Source: Desmonostoc geniculatum HA4340-LM1
Lineage (GTDB): Bacteria; Cyanobacteriota; Cyanobacteriia; Cyanobacteriales; Nostocaceae
Direction of reading: 5' to 3'
Assembly (NCBI GenBank): GCA_019359545.1
Contig: JAHHHB010000029.1
Location: 1-62,684 of the forward strand
DNA: 62,684 nucleotides
Every line of letters starts with the position of its first letter. Position 1 is the first letter of the stretch. Under the pieces are notes generated by a model. It was not told the DNA's origin. It ran no database searches and saw only the letters and a program-made list of their open reading frames with translations. Positions 8,935 to 17,743 of the stretch are shown piece by piece. Both the position numbers and the translations under genes were made by a program.

Positions 8935-9224
8935 GATTTGCCCAATATAGCTTTTACAGATGGATGTATTAATTCATCGGGTACTCGGTTTCGCTCAATG
9001 TATTCATTAATCTCGGCTTGATGATCGAGATAAAAACTCAAGGCATCAAACACTTGTGCCAGGGTTAGATGTGGCAAATGGTTCAGGATTTCTTCTGGCA
9101 TAATCCCCAATCGCCACAAACCGACAATGGCACGAACAGATGTCCGAGTACCTATAATAATCGGCTCTCCACTCAAAATTTCAGGGTTGCGGGTAACGTA
9201 ACGCGACGAGGTTTCAGCAAACAT
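8931..9224 (-). CDS. DUF433 antitoxin
   Basis: A 97-aa protein with the DUF433 core: YVTRNPEILSGEPIIIGTR, TSVRAIVGLWRLGIMPEEIL, LPHLTLAQVFDALSFYLDH, a helix-turn-helix-like fold that binds DNA and the partner toxin. It is upstream of and overlaps the DUF5615 gene by four bases, giving antitoxin-first order. Family knowledge makes it the antitoxin and autorepressor of the module. Confidence 0.82.
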   Translation of the reverse strand: MFAETSSRYVTRNPEILSGEPIIIGTRTSVRAIVGLWRLGIMPEEILNHLPHLTLAQVFDALSFYLDHQAEINEYIERNRVPDELIHPSVKAILGKS

Positions 9225-9289
9225 AGAACGAATCAGTCAGCGGAACTGGTGTTGCCTCTAGTTTACCAATAGTTTTGATTATTAGTAGG

Positions 9290-9416
9290 CTGGTTCGCCA
9301 GACCAGAAAATGTTTAATTAAAAGATGCGATCGCCCACGAGTTTATCGCCAAATATTTAGGTGCAAGATTTGAACCTTTGACAGATATTCCAGGTCATTC
9401 AGGAATAGTTAAATAA
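9290..9416 (+). pseudogene. Duplicated 3' end of the S9 peptidase gene
   Basis: This stretch repeats the last about 40 codons of the peptidase gene (8400-8526). The final 60 bases are almost identical, including ERFEPLTDIPGHSG-type codons and the stop. The first part has diverged and lost one base in the GFARPEN region. No upstream coding sequence of a second peptidase remains. It is either the relic of a tandem paralogue or of a duplication linked to insertion of the toxin-antitoxin pair. Confidence 0.8.
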
Positions 9417-9427
9417 AGTTTAAAAAG

Positions 9428-9454
9428 GGTGGTTAGTATCATTTACTAACCACC
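9428..9454 (+). terminator. Hairpin after the duplicated peptidase tail
   Basis: An 11-bp perfect stem (GGTGGTTAGTA against TACTAACCACC) with a five-base loop. It is the duplicate of the hairpin at 8538-8564, so the duplication included the terminator. Confidence 0.6.
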
Positions 9455-9735
9455 TTGGAAATCAAAGACTATTTTGAAGAAAGACGCTGGATAGTTGCAC
9501 TTTGGGCATTCAGAAATAAGAGCATCCTTAAAGCTGTAATACTTAGGAATGATGCACTCTCTCCCTTCTGTAATTATTGAGTAGTATTAAATACTTATTG
9601 TTTTAAGTGTAATCAAAATATTAGATAAAGAAAGATTATCAGGATTATAAACATAGATATTCTGAGGCTGATTTTTATCTTCGCAACTATAAGTTAACTG
9701 TCCTTGTGCAATTTCAAATATTGTGTTTAAACTAG

Positions 9736-9869
9736 TAGTGGCGTGGCAAGGCTAAAATAGTGCAATAGCTTGACTCTTGTGGGATGGGCGTCTCGCCCGT
9801 CCAGTGCGGGCTAGAAGCCCACACCACCAGAAAAATTTATTGCAACATTTTAGCCTTGCCACGCCACTA
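9736..9869. mobile_element. 134-bp MITE-like element with 30-bp inverted ends
   Basis: The ends TAGTGGCGTGGCAAGGC and its reverse complement are perfect over 23 bp and imperfect to 30 bp. The interior holds a second small palindrome (GGGCGTCTCGCCC) and a CGGGCTAGAAGCCC word. It has no coding capacity and sits in the 530-bp gap between the duplicated peptidase tail and a toxin-antitoxin pair. The rest of that gap (9455-9735 and 9870-9950) shows no gene. Confidence 0.7.
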
Positions 9870-9950
9870 CGTTTCTACGTATCTTTTCAAAAATCAAATA
9901 GTAGTCCTATAGTATCGTGTTGCTAACTTTTGAAACTGGCAAATCGACTC

Positions 9951-10235
9951 TCAGTAAACTTCATCATGAGTGCCGATATCAATTAGCAAAATTTCCTCTT
10001 CACCAGATTCTATATTTTGCACAAAGTTAAAGACAATGCGACAATCATAATCCACTGAACATGCCCAAGCTCCAGACAGTTGGCCTTTAAGTTTATGGGT
10101 CTGCAACAGTGGATTGAAAGGATCGGCGGTTAGTAGTGCTAACCGCTCTTGAATTCGTTCTTCTAATTGTGGCTGTCGTCCCACCAATCGCTTAAATGCT
10201 CGTTTAAACGATGATGCCAGAACTACAGTTCTCAC
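9951..10235 (-). CDS. RelE/YafQ-type toxin
   Basis: A 94-aa protein starting MRTVVLASSFKRAFKRLV, with HKLKGQLSGAWACSVDYDCRI in the middle and ILLIDIGTHDEVY at the end. The final GTHDEVY with its conserved histidine and aspartate is the hallmark of the YafQ/RelE-like mRNA interferases. It overlaps the upstream antitoxin gene by four bases. Expected activity is ribosome-dependent mRNA cleavage, by family. Confidence 0.8.
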   Translation of the reverse strand: MRTVVLASSFKRAFKRLVGRQPQLEERIQERLALLTADPFNPLLQTHKLKGQLSGAWACSVDYDCRIVFNFVQNIESGEEEILLIDIGTHDEVY

Positions 10236-10447
10236 TTGCGTAATTCATCCATTATTTGATTAACTGTACCACGAAACACTTTACCAGTTTGATATTCTAC
10301 TTGTGCTTGAGTGATATTAGCAGCAATTTCAGAACGCCGCCGTTCTGCCAATCGATGACGTATCAGCTCGATTAGTACTTCTTGTTCATCTATTGATAAG
10401 TCTTCGACGCTTTCTAAAACTCGATCTAACCTGGAGAATTGGGTCAT
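10232..10447 (-). CDS. Antitoxin of the RelE-type pair
   Basis: A 71-aa helical, charged protein (LDRVLESVEDLSIDEQEVLI, IELIRHRLAERRR, then VNQIMDELRK). It lies directly upstream of the toxin gene with an ATGA overlap. The sequence resembles short cyanobacterial antitoxins paired with RelE/StbE toxins. Its assignment rests mainly on context. Confidence 0.7.
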   Translation of the reverse strand: MTQFSRLDRVLESVEDLSIDEQEVLIELIRHRLAERRRSEIAANITQAQVEYQTGKVFRGTVNQIMDELRK

Positions 10448-10492
10448 TATTTGATGTTACCTTGCTTGCAGTACATAACTGTATATATATGC

Positions 10493-11485
10493 CTAAAATT
10501 GCTGCAAAAATCGCAAATCGCTAGCATACAAACGACGAATATCATCAATTTGATGTAACACCATTGCAAAGCGTTCTACACCAAAACCAGCAGCAAACCC
10601 AGTATAAATTTCTGGGTCATAACCCACAGACTTAAGTACATTTGGATCGACCATACCGCAGCCCATAACTTCCAGCCAGCGCCCATTCCACTGCAAATCT
10701 ACTTCAGCAGAAGGTTCGGTAAACGGGAAATAACTGGCGCGGAAGCGAATCGGTAAATCGCCAAATATTGCTTGTAAAAATACCTTAATTGTGCCTTTGA
10801 GGTCTGTAAAAGTTAATCCTTCATCAATGGCTAAAAGTTCTATTTGATGGAAAACTGCTGAGTGAGTGGCATCTACATTATCTCGCCGATAAACTCGCCC
10901 TGGAGCCACAACCCGAATTGGTGGTTCTTCTCTTTCCATGTAGCGAATTTGCACTGACGAAGTGTGAGTCCGCAACAGATTACCGTCTGGCAGGTAAAAT
11001 GTATCCTGCATATCACGGGCGGGATGGTCTGGCGGGGTATTAAGCGCCTCGAAATTGTAGTAATCTGTTTCCATTTCTGGCCCTTGAGCCACGGTGTAGC
11101 CCATGCCGACAAAAATATCCAGCGCCCGGTCAATAATGCCATTGAGGGGATGAATGCGGCCTTGGGGGCTGTAAATTCCCGGCATAGTCACATCCAGGGT
11201 TTCAGCTTCTAGCTGGGAGCGAATTTGTGCGGCTTCCAAGGCGGCGCGTTGTTGGTCTAGACTAGTTTGCAGGGATTCTTTAACTGTATTGGCGATCGCC
11301 CCAATTATCGGTCGTTCCTCTGCACTCAGCTGCCCCATACTCCGCAACAGCGCCCCCAGTTCCCCTTTCTTGCCTAGATAGCTGACTCTGAGTTCTTCTA
11401 GACGTTCTAGGGTATCAGCGGCGGCGATCGCTTGTTCTCCTTGGTGCCGCAGTGCTAAAAGTTGAGCTTCTAAATTGCTAGTCAT
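10493..11485 (-). CDS. pheS: Phenylalanyl-tRNA synthetase alpha subunit
   Basis: A 330-aa class II aminoacyl-tRNA synthetase subunit that, with PheT, charges tRNA-Phe. The N-terminal coiled coil (about 1-85) binds tRNA. The catalytic part shows [11 protein letters not shown], the motif 2 sequence [20 protein letters not shown], and motif 3 [14 protein letters not shown] at the end. Length is normal. The start codon lies inside a run of AATGACTA-type repeats (11478-11530), so its leader is repeat-derived. No pheT is nearby, as usual in cyanobacteria. Confidence 0.95.
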   Translation of the reverse strand: MTSNLEAQLLALRHQGEQAIAAADTLERLEELRVSYLGKKGELGALLRSMGQLSAEERPIIGAIANTVKESLQTSLDQQRAALEAAQIRSQLEAETLDVTMPGIYSPQGRIHPLNGIIDRALDIFVGMGYTVAQGPEMETDYYNFEALNTPPDHPARDMQDTFYLPDGNLLRTHTSSVQIRYMEREEPPIRVVAPGRVYRRDNVDATHSAVFHQIELLAIDEGLTFTDLKGTIKVFLQAIFGDLPIRFRASYFPFTEPSAEVDLQWNGRWLEVMGCGMVDPNVLKSVGYDPEIYTGFAAGFGVERFAMVLHQIDDIRRLYASDLRFLQQF

Positions 11486-11530
11486 TAGTCATTTGTCATT
11501 GGTCATTGGTCATTAGTCATTAGTCTATAG
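11478..11530. repeat. Short tandem repeats over the pheS start
   Basis: About seven copies of a TAGTCAT/TGGTCAT heptamer-like unit. On the minus strand they read AATGACTA and AATGACCA, and one copy supplies the pheS ATG. A matching array in opposite orientation lies at 11658-11713 in front of surE. Confidence 0.75.
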
Positions 11531-11716
11531 TCAAAAGCTGTGAACTGCTCGATAAATAAACTAAACCAAAAACAACGGTGGAAATCCAACCTCTGTTTAT
11601 CGGTTAGAGAATATTCGGTGAGTAAATGTGTTTTTTCCCCTGATACTTGTGACGGGTGTCATTGACAAATGACACTTGACCAATGACAAATGACTAATGA
11701 CTAATGACCAATGCCT

Positions 11717-12514
11717 ATGAAATTACTAATTAGCAACGATGACGGTATTTCTGCTGTGGGTATTCGTACCCTAGCCAACTACTTAGCAGAAGCAGGCCAT
11801 GATGTGACTGTAGTTTGCCCAGATCGAGAGCGATCGGCAACTGGACATGGATTAACTTTGCACCAACCAATTCGCGCCGAAATTGTTGAGTCGCTTTTTC
11901 ATCCCGCTGTGAAAGCTTGGGCTTGCGATGGTACGCCTTCAGATTGTGTCAAATTGGCGGTGTGGGCTTTGCTAGAAACTCCCCCGGATTTCGTTCTCTC
12001 TGGCATCAATCAAGGTGCCAACTTGGGAACTGAAATTTTGTATTCTGGCACTGTTTCTGCGGCAATGGAAGGTCTGATTGAAGGCATTCCCAGTATAGCG
12101 ATGAGTCTTACCAGTCATACCTCGAAAAACTTTCAACCTGCTGCTAAGTTTGCCAAAATTCTCTTAGACCAGTTAGCCCAAAAACCACTGCCAGATTTGA
12201 TGTTGCTTAATGTCAATATTCCTGCTGTTGAGTGGGAAGAAATTGCTGGAGCGACTCTCACCCGTCAAGGAGTGCGGCGTTACATAGATGTATTTGATAA
12301 ACGAGTCGATCCTCGTGGAAAAACGTACTACTGGTTGACTGGAGAAGTCATTGAGGATGTAGAACCCCCAACTGGGTTAAATTTGCCACAAAATGTACCT
12401 ATAGATGTGCATGTTGTACGTAAGAACTACATCAGTATCACTCCCTTACAATACAATCTTACTTACGCAACGGGACTAGATAAATTATCTCAGTGGGAAT
12501 TCAAGTTTCCCTGA
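11717..12514 (+). CDS. surE: 5'-nucleotidase SurE
   Basis: A 265-aa survival protein, a metal-dependent nucleotidase acting on nucleoside 5' (and 3') monophosphates. The family signature [10 protein letters not shown] opens the protein with the metal-binding ND-D. Other motifs are [46 protein letters not shown] and SAAMEG. The ATG two codons upstream (11711) is also possible, but the chosen start gives the canonical N-terminus. AATGACYAATGAC repeats run right up to the start. A weak stem (12507-12534) overlaps the stop codon. Confidence 0.93.
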   Translation: MKLLISNDDGISAVGIRTLANYLAEAGHDVTVVCPDRERSATGHGLTLHQPIRAEIVESLFHPAVKAWACDGTPSDCVKLAVWALLETPPDFVLSGINQGANLGTEILYSGTVSAAMEGLIEGIPSIAMSLTSHTSKNFQPAAKFAKILLDQLAQKPLPDLMLLNVNIPAVEWEEIAGATLTRQGVRRYIDVFDKRVDPRGKTYYWLTGEVIEDVEPPTGLNLPQNVPIDVHVVRKNYISITPLQYNLTYATGLDKLSQWEFKFP

Positions 12515-12814
12515 ATCATTGATTCATCAGGGAAGAACTGGAATTAATCAAATGCATCATCTCAAAATGTAGGCTATAACGTAGGGGCACTCTTGAGATA
12601 AAGGATACACATACACCCGAAAAACTTGAAATACTACAGCTTAGAGTACCTCATCGACATTTACACAATCAGCCGGAAACAGGGTATGCTGTTTTACCAA
12701 GAAATCTTCCCTCTAAATCATCCCCTAATAAAATCGGTGAGACAGCATAAACTTAAAACTTAATAAGTAACAATTTTTCCATTTATCGCCCGCTCAGTCC
12801 AGCAAGCAACACCC
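12515..12814. other. Intergenic region surE to MBL hydrolase
   Basis: Three hundred bases with no open frame I can support. It begins with the right arm of a stem-loop overlapping the surE stop (TTCCCTGA / TCAGGGAA), which lacks a clear T-tract. Confidence 0.3.
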
Positions 12815-13711
12815 ATGTCTAGGATAGAGAACCAATTTACCGTGCAATTTTGGGGAGTTCGCGGCAGCATCCCCAGTCCAGGACCACACACCGTTCGTTA
12901 CGGCGGTAATACCCCTTGCGTTGAGATGCAAGTGGGCGGTAAACGCTTAATTTTCGATGGTGGCACAGGACTACATGTTTTGGGGCAATCTTTATTGCGC
13001 CAGATGCCGTTAGAAGCTCATATATTTTTCACCCACTCCCACTGGGACCACATGCAGGGTTTTCCCTTCTTTGTTCCAGGGTTTGTTAAGGGGAATGACT
13101 TTCATATCTACGGCGCGATCGCTCCTGATGGTTCTACCATAGAACAGCGCCTCAATGACCAGATGCTTCACCCGAACTTCCCCGTGCCTTTGCAGATTAT
13201 GCAAGCCAATTTAAGTTTCCACGACATTCGACCGGGGCAACCAATAGACATTGATGATGTTACCGTCGAAACAGCACCTTTAAATCATCCGGGTGAAGCC
13301 GTGGGATACCGCGTCAACTGGCGTGATGGTGCTGCTGTTTACATTACAGATACTGAACATTTTCCTGACCGACTCGACGAAAATGTGCTTTGGCTATCTC
13401 GTAATGCCGACATCTTAATTTACGATTCCACCTACACTGACGAGGAATATCACTCACCAACATCCCCGAAAATTGGCTGGGGACACTCTACCTGGCAAGA
13501 AGCTGTGAAAGTGGCACAAGCTGCTAATGTTAAAACTTTGGTGATTTACCACCATGACCCGGCACACAATGACGACTTTTTGGATCGTGTAGGGAAACAG
13601 GCAGCTGCGAAATTCCCTGGTGCCATCATGGCACGGGAAGGAATCGCACTCCAAATTTCCACCTCAGTTTCCTTATCAGAATCTTTTCCTGTTAGCAAGT
13701 TTTCTATCTAA
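12815..13711 (+). CDS. MBL-fold metallo-hydrolase
   Basis: A 298-aa metallo-beta-lactamase-fold enzyme. It begins with FWGVRGSIPSPGP, a signature of the PhnP/RNase Z-like cAMP-phosphodiesterase-type subgroup. The HSHWDHMQGFPFF motif (about residue 73) provides the HxHxDH zinc ligands, NHPGE and ITDTEH give further ligands, and YHHDPAHND ends the site. Substrate is unknown; the subgroup acts on phosphodiesters or is fused to signalling proteins. Length is complete. Confidence 0.85.
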   Translation: MSRIENQFTVQFWGVRGSIPSPGPHTVRYGGNTPCVEMQVGGKRLIFDGGTGLHVLGQSLLRQMPLEAHIFFTHSHWDHMQGFPFFVPGFVKGNDFHIYGAIAPDGSTIEQRLNDQMLHPNFPVPLQIMQANLSFHDIRPGQPIDIDDVTVETAPLNHPGEAVGYRVNWRDGAAVYITDTEHFPDRLDENVLWLSRNADILIYDSTYTDEEYHSPTSPKIGWGHSTWQEAVKVAQAANVKTLVIYHHDPAHNDDFLDRVGKQAAAKFPGAIMAREGIALQISTSVSLSESFPVSKFSI

Positions 13712-13855
13712 AGCTGGCGATCGAAGCAATTGTAGATTTTAGATTAGATTGGTGATCGGAAGCTTTCAGCGCGAGAGCGCACTTGTTGGCTACACGGTGA
13801 GACAGCGCTGCCCAAGCAAGTTGTCCAGCACTGACTACAGAACAAGGGCGACAAT

Positions 13856-13990
13856 AGGAGGACAGACTTTAGTCATTGGTCATTAGTCATTGGTCATTGG
13901 ACAAGTCATTGGTTATTTACAAAGGACAAATGACAAAAGACAAAAGACAAATGACAAAGGACAAGTTGGTACTACAAAAGCTGTCCTCCT
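13856..13990. repeat. Repeat block with inverted ends (AGGAGGACAG)
   Basis: AGGAGGACAG at 13856-13865 is mirrored by CTGTCCTCCT at 13981-13990. Between them are tandem TAGTCATTGG-type and GACAAATGACAAA-type repeats. It occupies much of the gap before ribF; the remaining bases (13712-13855, 13991-14057) show no gene. Confidence 0.6.
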
Positions 13991-14057
13991 CAAAGCGGTT
14001 TACCATAAGGTAGCTTCCTGCTGATAGCTAAAATAAACCTAAAATCTCAGAATCCAC

Positions 14058-15131
14058 GTGCTAAATTTGTCTCAAAATGGGTGTTCTGTGTGGGTTGCTT
14101 CTTCCACCGAAGGGCTACTAACGCCGACTGCTGTTGCACTTGGCAAATTTGATGGTGTACATCTTGGTCATCAAAGGGTAATTGAGCCAGTATTGCACGC
14201 TGGTGGTCAGTTGTCAGTAGTCAGCAGTCCACAGTCTCACGAAAATCAACAACTGACAAATCAACAATATATTTACTCGACAGTTGTCACCTTTGATCCC
14301 CACCCACAGGAATTTTTTACGGGGCAACCCCGGACTTTGTTAACGCCACTCGATGAAAAAGTCCAACAATTGCGATCGCTTGGAGTAGAACAACTGGTAT
14401 TACTACCCTTCGATAAAGAATTATCTGCTTTGACTCCTGAAGAATTTGTCGAAAAAATTCTCGTCCAACAACTCCAATGCCAGCAAATTAGTATCGGGGA
14501 AGATTTTTGTTTTGGCAAAAAGCGCATTGGTACTGCTAAAGATTTGCAATTAATCGCCGCCAATTACAATATTCCCGTTACCATTGTTCCCTTACAAACT
14601 TATACAGGCGACTCACCTACCCAAAGCAGTTGCACCAGTACCACTCCAAATCAGGATGCCCGCATTAGCACTTCATTGATCCGCCAAACCCTTGAGGACG
14701 GCGACATCGAAAACGCAAATCTCCTACTAGGGCGCCCCTACACCCTTCTTGGCGTAGTCGTTCAAGGACAGCAACTCGGCAGAACCATTGGCTTTCCCAC
14801 CGCCAATCTCCAGCTACCAAAAGAAAAGTTCTTGCCCCGCCAAGGAGTTTACGCTGTCCGAGTTTTCACTCTCAGTGAAACAGCAAATGTATCTCCTAGT
14901 GAGATATTGGGCGTCATGAATATTGGTAATCGTCCAACTGTAAATGGTGCTTCTGCATCTGTGGAAGTACATCTGTTCGATTGGTCTGGTGATTTGTACG
15001 GTAAGAAACTGGCTGTAGAACTAGTCAAATTTTTACGCCCGGAACAAAAATTTCCTTCTCTAGAAGCCCTGAAAACACAAATTCAACTTGACTGCATAGC
15101 CGCTAAACAAGTTCTTAGTGCCCAGTGCTGA
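14058..15131 (+). CDS. ribF: Bifunctional riboflavin kinase / FAD synthetase
   Basis: A 357-aa enzyme that makes FMN and then FAD. The N-terminal adenylyltransferase shows LGKFDGVHLGHQRVI (about residue 28), TFDPHPQEFF and ISIGEDFCFGKKR. The C-terminal flavokinase shows GRTIGFPTANL, GVMNIGNRPTV and VHLFDWSGDLYGK. Translation starts at GTG. An insert of about 22 residues (48-69, bases 14203-14268), rich in S, Q and N, lies between HLGHQRVIEPVL and the next beta strand. It is encoded by GTTGTCAG/CTGACAA-type short repeats and is not part of the family core. The reading frame stays open, so the enzyme is probably functional. Confidence 0.92.
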   Translation: MLNLSQNGCSVWVASSTEGLLTPTAVALGKFDGVHLGHQRVIEPVLHAGGQLSVVSSPQSHENQQLTNQQYIYSTVVTFDPHPQEFFTGQPRTLLTPLDEKVQQLRSLGVEQLVLLPFDKELSALTPEEFVEKILVQQLQCQQISIGEDFCFGKKRIGTAKDLQLIAANYNIPVTIVPLQTYTGDSPTQSSCTSTTPNQDARISTSLIRQTLEDGDIENANLLLGRPYTLLGVVVQGQQLGRTIGFPTANLQLPKEKFLPRQGVYAVRVFTLSETANVSPSEILGVMNIGNRPTVNGASASVEVHLFDWSGDLYGKKLAVELVKFLRPEQKFPSLEALKTQIQLDCIAAKQVLSAQC

Positions 15132-15290
15132 GTGCCCAGTGCTGAGTGGGAACAATAGATAGGGTATTGGGTATTGGGCATTGGGTATGGGTTGTTAATT
15201 CATCTCCTCCACTCCCCTCATCTCTCCCACTCCTCACCCCTATTCCCCATGCCCCATGTCCCATGCCCCATTCCCTATTCCCCACACTCC
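15132..15290. repeat. GGGCATTGGG / CCCATGCCCC repeat hairpin
   Basis: A GT-rich arm (TGGGTATTGGGCATTGGG) followed by a CCCCATGCCCCATTCCC-rich arm, able to fold into a long imperfect stem. It lies between ribF and the MoxR gene. An apparent upstream extension of the MoxR frame through it has a proline/histidine-rich composition and is not accepted as coding. Confidence 0.65.
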
Positions 15291-16199
15291 ATGAGAGAAA
15301 AAATTGACGCCTTAACACAAAATCTGACTCTTACCATCGTTGGCAAAAGTGAGGCGATACGCTTAGTGCTAGTAGCCTTACTAGGTGGTGGTCATGCCCT
15401 ATTAGAAGATGTCCCTGGCGTTGGCAAAACCCTGCTTGCTAAATCTCTAGCTCGTTCAGTGGATGGCAAGTTTCAACGACTACAATGCACCCCTGATTTA
15501 CTGCCAACTGACATCACTGGTACCAACATCTGGAACCCAAAAAGCGGCGAATTTACTTTTCTTCCCGGGCCAGTTTTTGCCAATGTGCTACTTGCTGACG
15601 AAATTAATCGCGCCACACCCCGCACTCAGTCAGCTTTGCTGGAAGTTATGGAAGAAAATCAGGTAACAGTGGATGGTGTCTCTCGTGCAGTTCCTCAACC
15701 ATTTTTTGTCATTGCTACCCAAAACCCTATCGAATATCAAGGTACTTTTCCCCTGCCAGAAGCCCAAATGGACAGGTTTATGTTGTCGTTGAGTTTGGGC
15801 TATCCTTCCGAAGCAGAAGAACTCCAGATGCTGCAAAATCTCCAAAATGGTGTCAAGGTTGCTGACTTAAAGCCTTGTATTACCTTGGCAGAAGTACAGG
15901 AATTGCGTTACCTCTGTTCTCAAGTCAAAGTGACAACCTCCTTGCAACAGTACATTCTTGAATTAGTGCGGGCGACACGCCAAGATGAGGAAATCGCCCT
16001 TGGTGTTAGTCCCCGTGGCACAGTAGCATTGCAACGAGGTGCCCAAGCCCTAGCTTTTCTATTAGGGCGTGATTATGCCATTCCCGATGATGTAAAATTT
16101 CTCGTCCCTTACGTTATTTGTCATCGTCTCATTCCCAGAGGAGGACGCAACGCTAGAACTGTTGTTGAGCGATTATTGCGATCGGTTCCCATTCCTTAA
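15291..16199 (+). CDS. MoxR-family AAA+ ATPase
   Basis: A 302-aa ATPase, a chaperone-like factor that usually works with DUF58/von Willebrand proteins. It shows Walker A DVPGVGKTLLAKS (about residue 40), the MoxR-specific CTPDLLPTDITG, Walker B LLADEINRATPRTQSALLEVMEE (about 100), sensor 1 IATQNP, PEAQMDRF and the C-terminal SPRGTVALQRGAQA. The chosen ATG (MREKIDALTQNL) fits family starts; the frame extends upstream only through repeats. No DUF58 partner is adjacent. Confidence 0.88.
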   Translation: MREKIDALTQNLTLTIVGKSEAIRLVLVALLGGGHALLEDVPGVGKTLLAKSLARSVDGKFQRLQCTPDLLPTDITGTNIWNPKSGEFTFLPGPVFANVLLADEINRATPRTQSALLEVMEENQVTVDGVSRAVPQPFFVIATQNPIEYQGTFPLPEAQMDRFMLSLSLGYPSEAEELQMLQNLQNGVKVADLKPCITLAEVQELRYLCSQVKVTTSLQQYILELVRATRQDEEIALGVSPRGTVALQRGAQALAFLLGRDYAIPDDVKFLVPYVICHRLIPRGGRNARTVVERLLRSVPIP

Positions 16200-16346
16200 A
16201 AAGAACCATTTTAGTAAATACCTCATCCTTCGCACCTTCTTTGCGGGAAAAACCCAGCCACAAAATTGCGATCGCTTTCATGAATTTCCCGATCGCCCTT
16301 GGATTTGGGCGTGTTAGGATCTCCTACAAAATCAGGTAAATAACAA

Positions 16347-16604
16347 ATGAAAGCGATCGAAGTTACTGGCAAAATTGACTCTCAGGGAAACTTAGTTTTA
16401 GATGAGCCGATTCAAGGAACGAATTATCCTCACCAAGTTCGGGTAATCGTTTTGGTTCCAGAATCAACAGATGCTGAAGAAATTGACCCCGACGATACAC
16501 CCATTGAGGAAGTGAAAGCGAGTTTGAGAAGAGCCTTGCAGCAAGCAAAAACTGGGCAACGCTTACCACTATCCGAAATGTGGGAGGGAATCGATGCCGA
16601 ATGA
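16347..16604 (+). CDS. Small protein, probable antitoxin
   Basis: An 85-aa protein starting MKAIEVTGKIDSQGNLVLDE, a beta-hairpin pattern like AbrB/DUF104-type small proteins found next to RelE toxins in cyanobacteria, then an acidic stretch (AEEIDPDDTPIEEVKASL) and a helical end LPLSEMWEGIDAE. It overlaps the next gene, a RelE-like toxin, by 11 bases. The antitoxin role is inferred from position and type. Confidence 0.7.
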   Translation: MKAIEVTGKIDSQGNLVLDEPIQGTNYPHQVRVIVLVPESTDAEEIDPDDTPIEEVKASLRRALQQAKTGQRLPLSEMWEGIDAE

Positions 16605-16959
16605 ACAGCCATCGATATTAATTGATTTAACTCCTGAATATAAACAAAATTTGCGCGATCTTTCTAAGAGATTTCGCAATATTCGCTCTGATGTTCAACC
16701 GATCATTGAGCAATTACAACAGGGAAATATCGTAGGAGATAGAATTGCAGGTATTGGTGAAGAGTATGTTGTTTATAAGGTGAGAGTTCGCAATAGTAAT
16801 ATTCAAAAAGGTAAAAGTGCTGGTTATCGACTGATTTATCAAGTTGAGTCACCTACAAGTATTTTGCTGTTAACGATTTATTCCAAATCTGACCGAGAAG
16901 ATATTAATGCAAATGAAATCCGAGATATCTTAGCTGATTTTTCTAGTGAGTCAGGTTAA
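16594..16959 (+). CDS. RelE-superfamily toxin-like protein
   Basis: A 121-aa protein with helices (YKQNLRDLSKRFRNIRSDV) followed by strands: GDRIAGIGEEYVVYKVRV, SAGYRLIYQVESPTSILLLT and IYSKSDREDI. The order RVRN..KGKSAGYRLIYQV..LLTIYSKSD is typical of RelE/HigB-like type II toxins. The start overlaps the upstream small gene. Activity by family is mRNA cleavage. Confidence 0.75.
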   Translation: MPNEQPSILIDLTPEYKQNLRDLSKRFRNIRSDVQPIIEQLQQGNIVGDRIAGIGEEYVVYKVRVRNSNIQKGKSAGYRLIYQVESPTSILLLTIYSKSDREDINANEIRDILADFSSESG

Positions 16960-17057
16960 AACTGCCAAGATATTTTTTCTTGCATAATTCGCAGTAGTAT
17001 GCTGTACAAATATTTGATGTATCCCACAAATGCGATCGCCATATTCCTTGTCAAAAA

Positions 17058-17101
17058 TACTTACGCAGAATCTGAAACACTCCTAATACTGCGTAAGTCC
17101 T
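17058..17101. repeat. ACTTACGCAG inverted repeat
   Basis: ACTTACGCAG and CTGCGTAAGT surround a 20-odd-base loop. The outer word GCGTAAGTCCTA matches the end of the 178-bp element at 57482-57659, so this looks like the end of a related miniature element. Confidence 0.5.
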
Positions 17102-17146
17102 ATGATTAACACAAGCGCCACTTCTAAAAATCTGGGAATGTGAGGA

Positions 17147-17743
17147 ATGTCAATTTTTGTTAAGCGGAAATCCCGTGATGGGGAAAAGCGATCGCTAAAT
17201 AGCGATAGCCAAGCGCTAAGACAAAGCGCCGAACGCGAATTCAAACGCCAATTTTTCGGTCTACTTTTAGTGATTATCACCTGGAGTCTAGCTATGGGCT
17301 GGCTTCTAGCCTTGGTAACTAACGCCCAAAGTGCCACTCCCGCCGCTGAAATTGGCACAGTTGACGTAGTACCTGCACAATACCAACTAGGCCAAGAACT
17401 GTATTTGGAAAATTGCTCCACATGCCACATTGCCTTACCACCAGCCGTTTTTCCCACCCAAACATGGAAAAATCTCCTGGAAGACTCGCAACACTACGGC
17501 ACACAACTCAAGCCTTTAGTCGATCCGCCCCGCATTTTAGTGTGGAAATATCTTTCGACTTTCTCCCGTGTCAAACTCAACGATGAAGAAATACCCTATC
17601 GTCTCAATAACTCGCGTTATTTCAAAGCTTTGCATCCAGGAGTGAAATTACCACGTCCCGTGGTAATTGGTAGTTGTGTTAGCTGCCATCCCAGTGCTAG
17701 TGACTACAATTTCCGCCGCCTTAGCCCAGAGTGGGAGAGATGA
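17147..17743 (+). CDS. Diheme cytochrome c, membrane anchored
   Basis: A 198-aa protein with one N-terminal transmembrane helix (FGLLLVIITWSLAMGWLLAL, about residues 42-61) and two c-type heme sites, CSTCH (about 95) and CVSCH (about 177). The heme domains would face the lumen or periplasm. Similar diheme cytochromes are found throughout cyanobacteria; their electron partner is not established. The last codons (EWER, stop) run into a GGGAGATGAGGG repeat block, so the native C-terminus may have been replaced. Confidence 0.85.
   Translation: MSIFVKRKSRDGEKRSLNSDSQALRQSAEREFKRQFFGLLLVIITWSLAMGWLLALVTNAQSATPAAEIGTVDVVPAQYQLGQELYLENCSTCHIALPPAVFPTQTWKNLLEDSQHYGTQLKPLVDPPRILVWKYLSTFSRVKLNDEEIPYRLNNSRYFKALHPGVKLPRPVVIGSCVSCHPSASDYNFRRLSPEWER

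Noticed and set aside
15174..15290. N-terminal extension of the MoxR protein
   Set aside because: Encoded by CCCCATGCCCCAT repeats with proline/histidine bias; the downstream ATG gives the family start.
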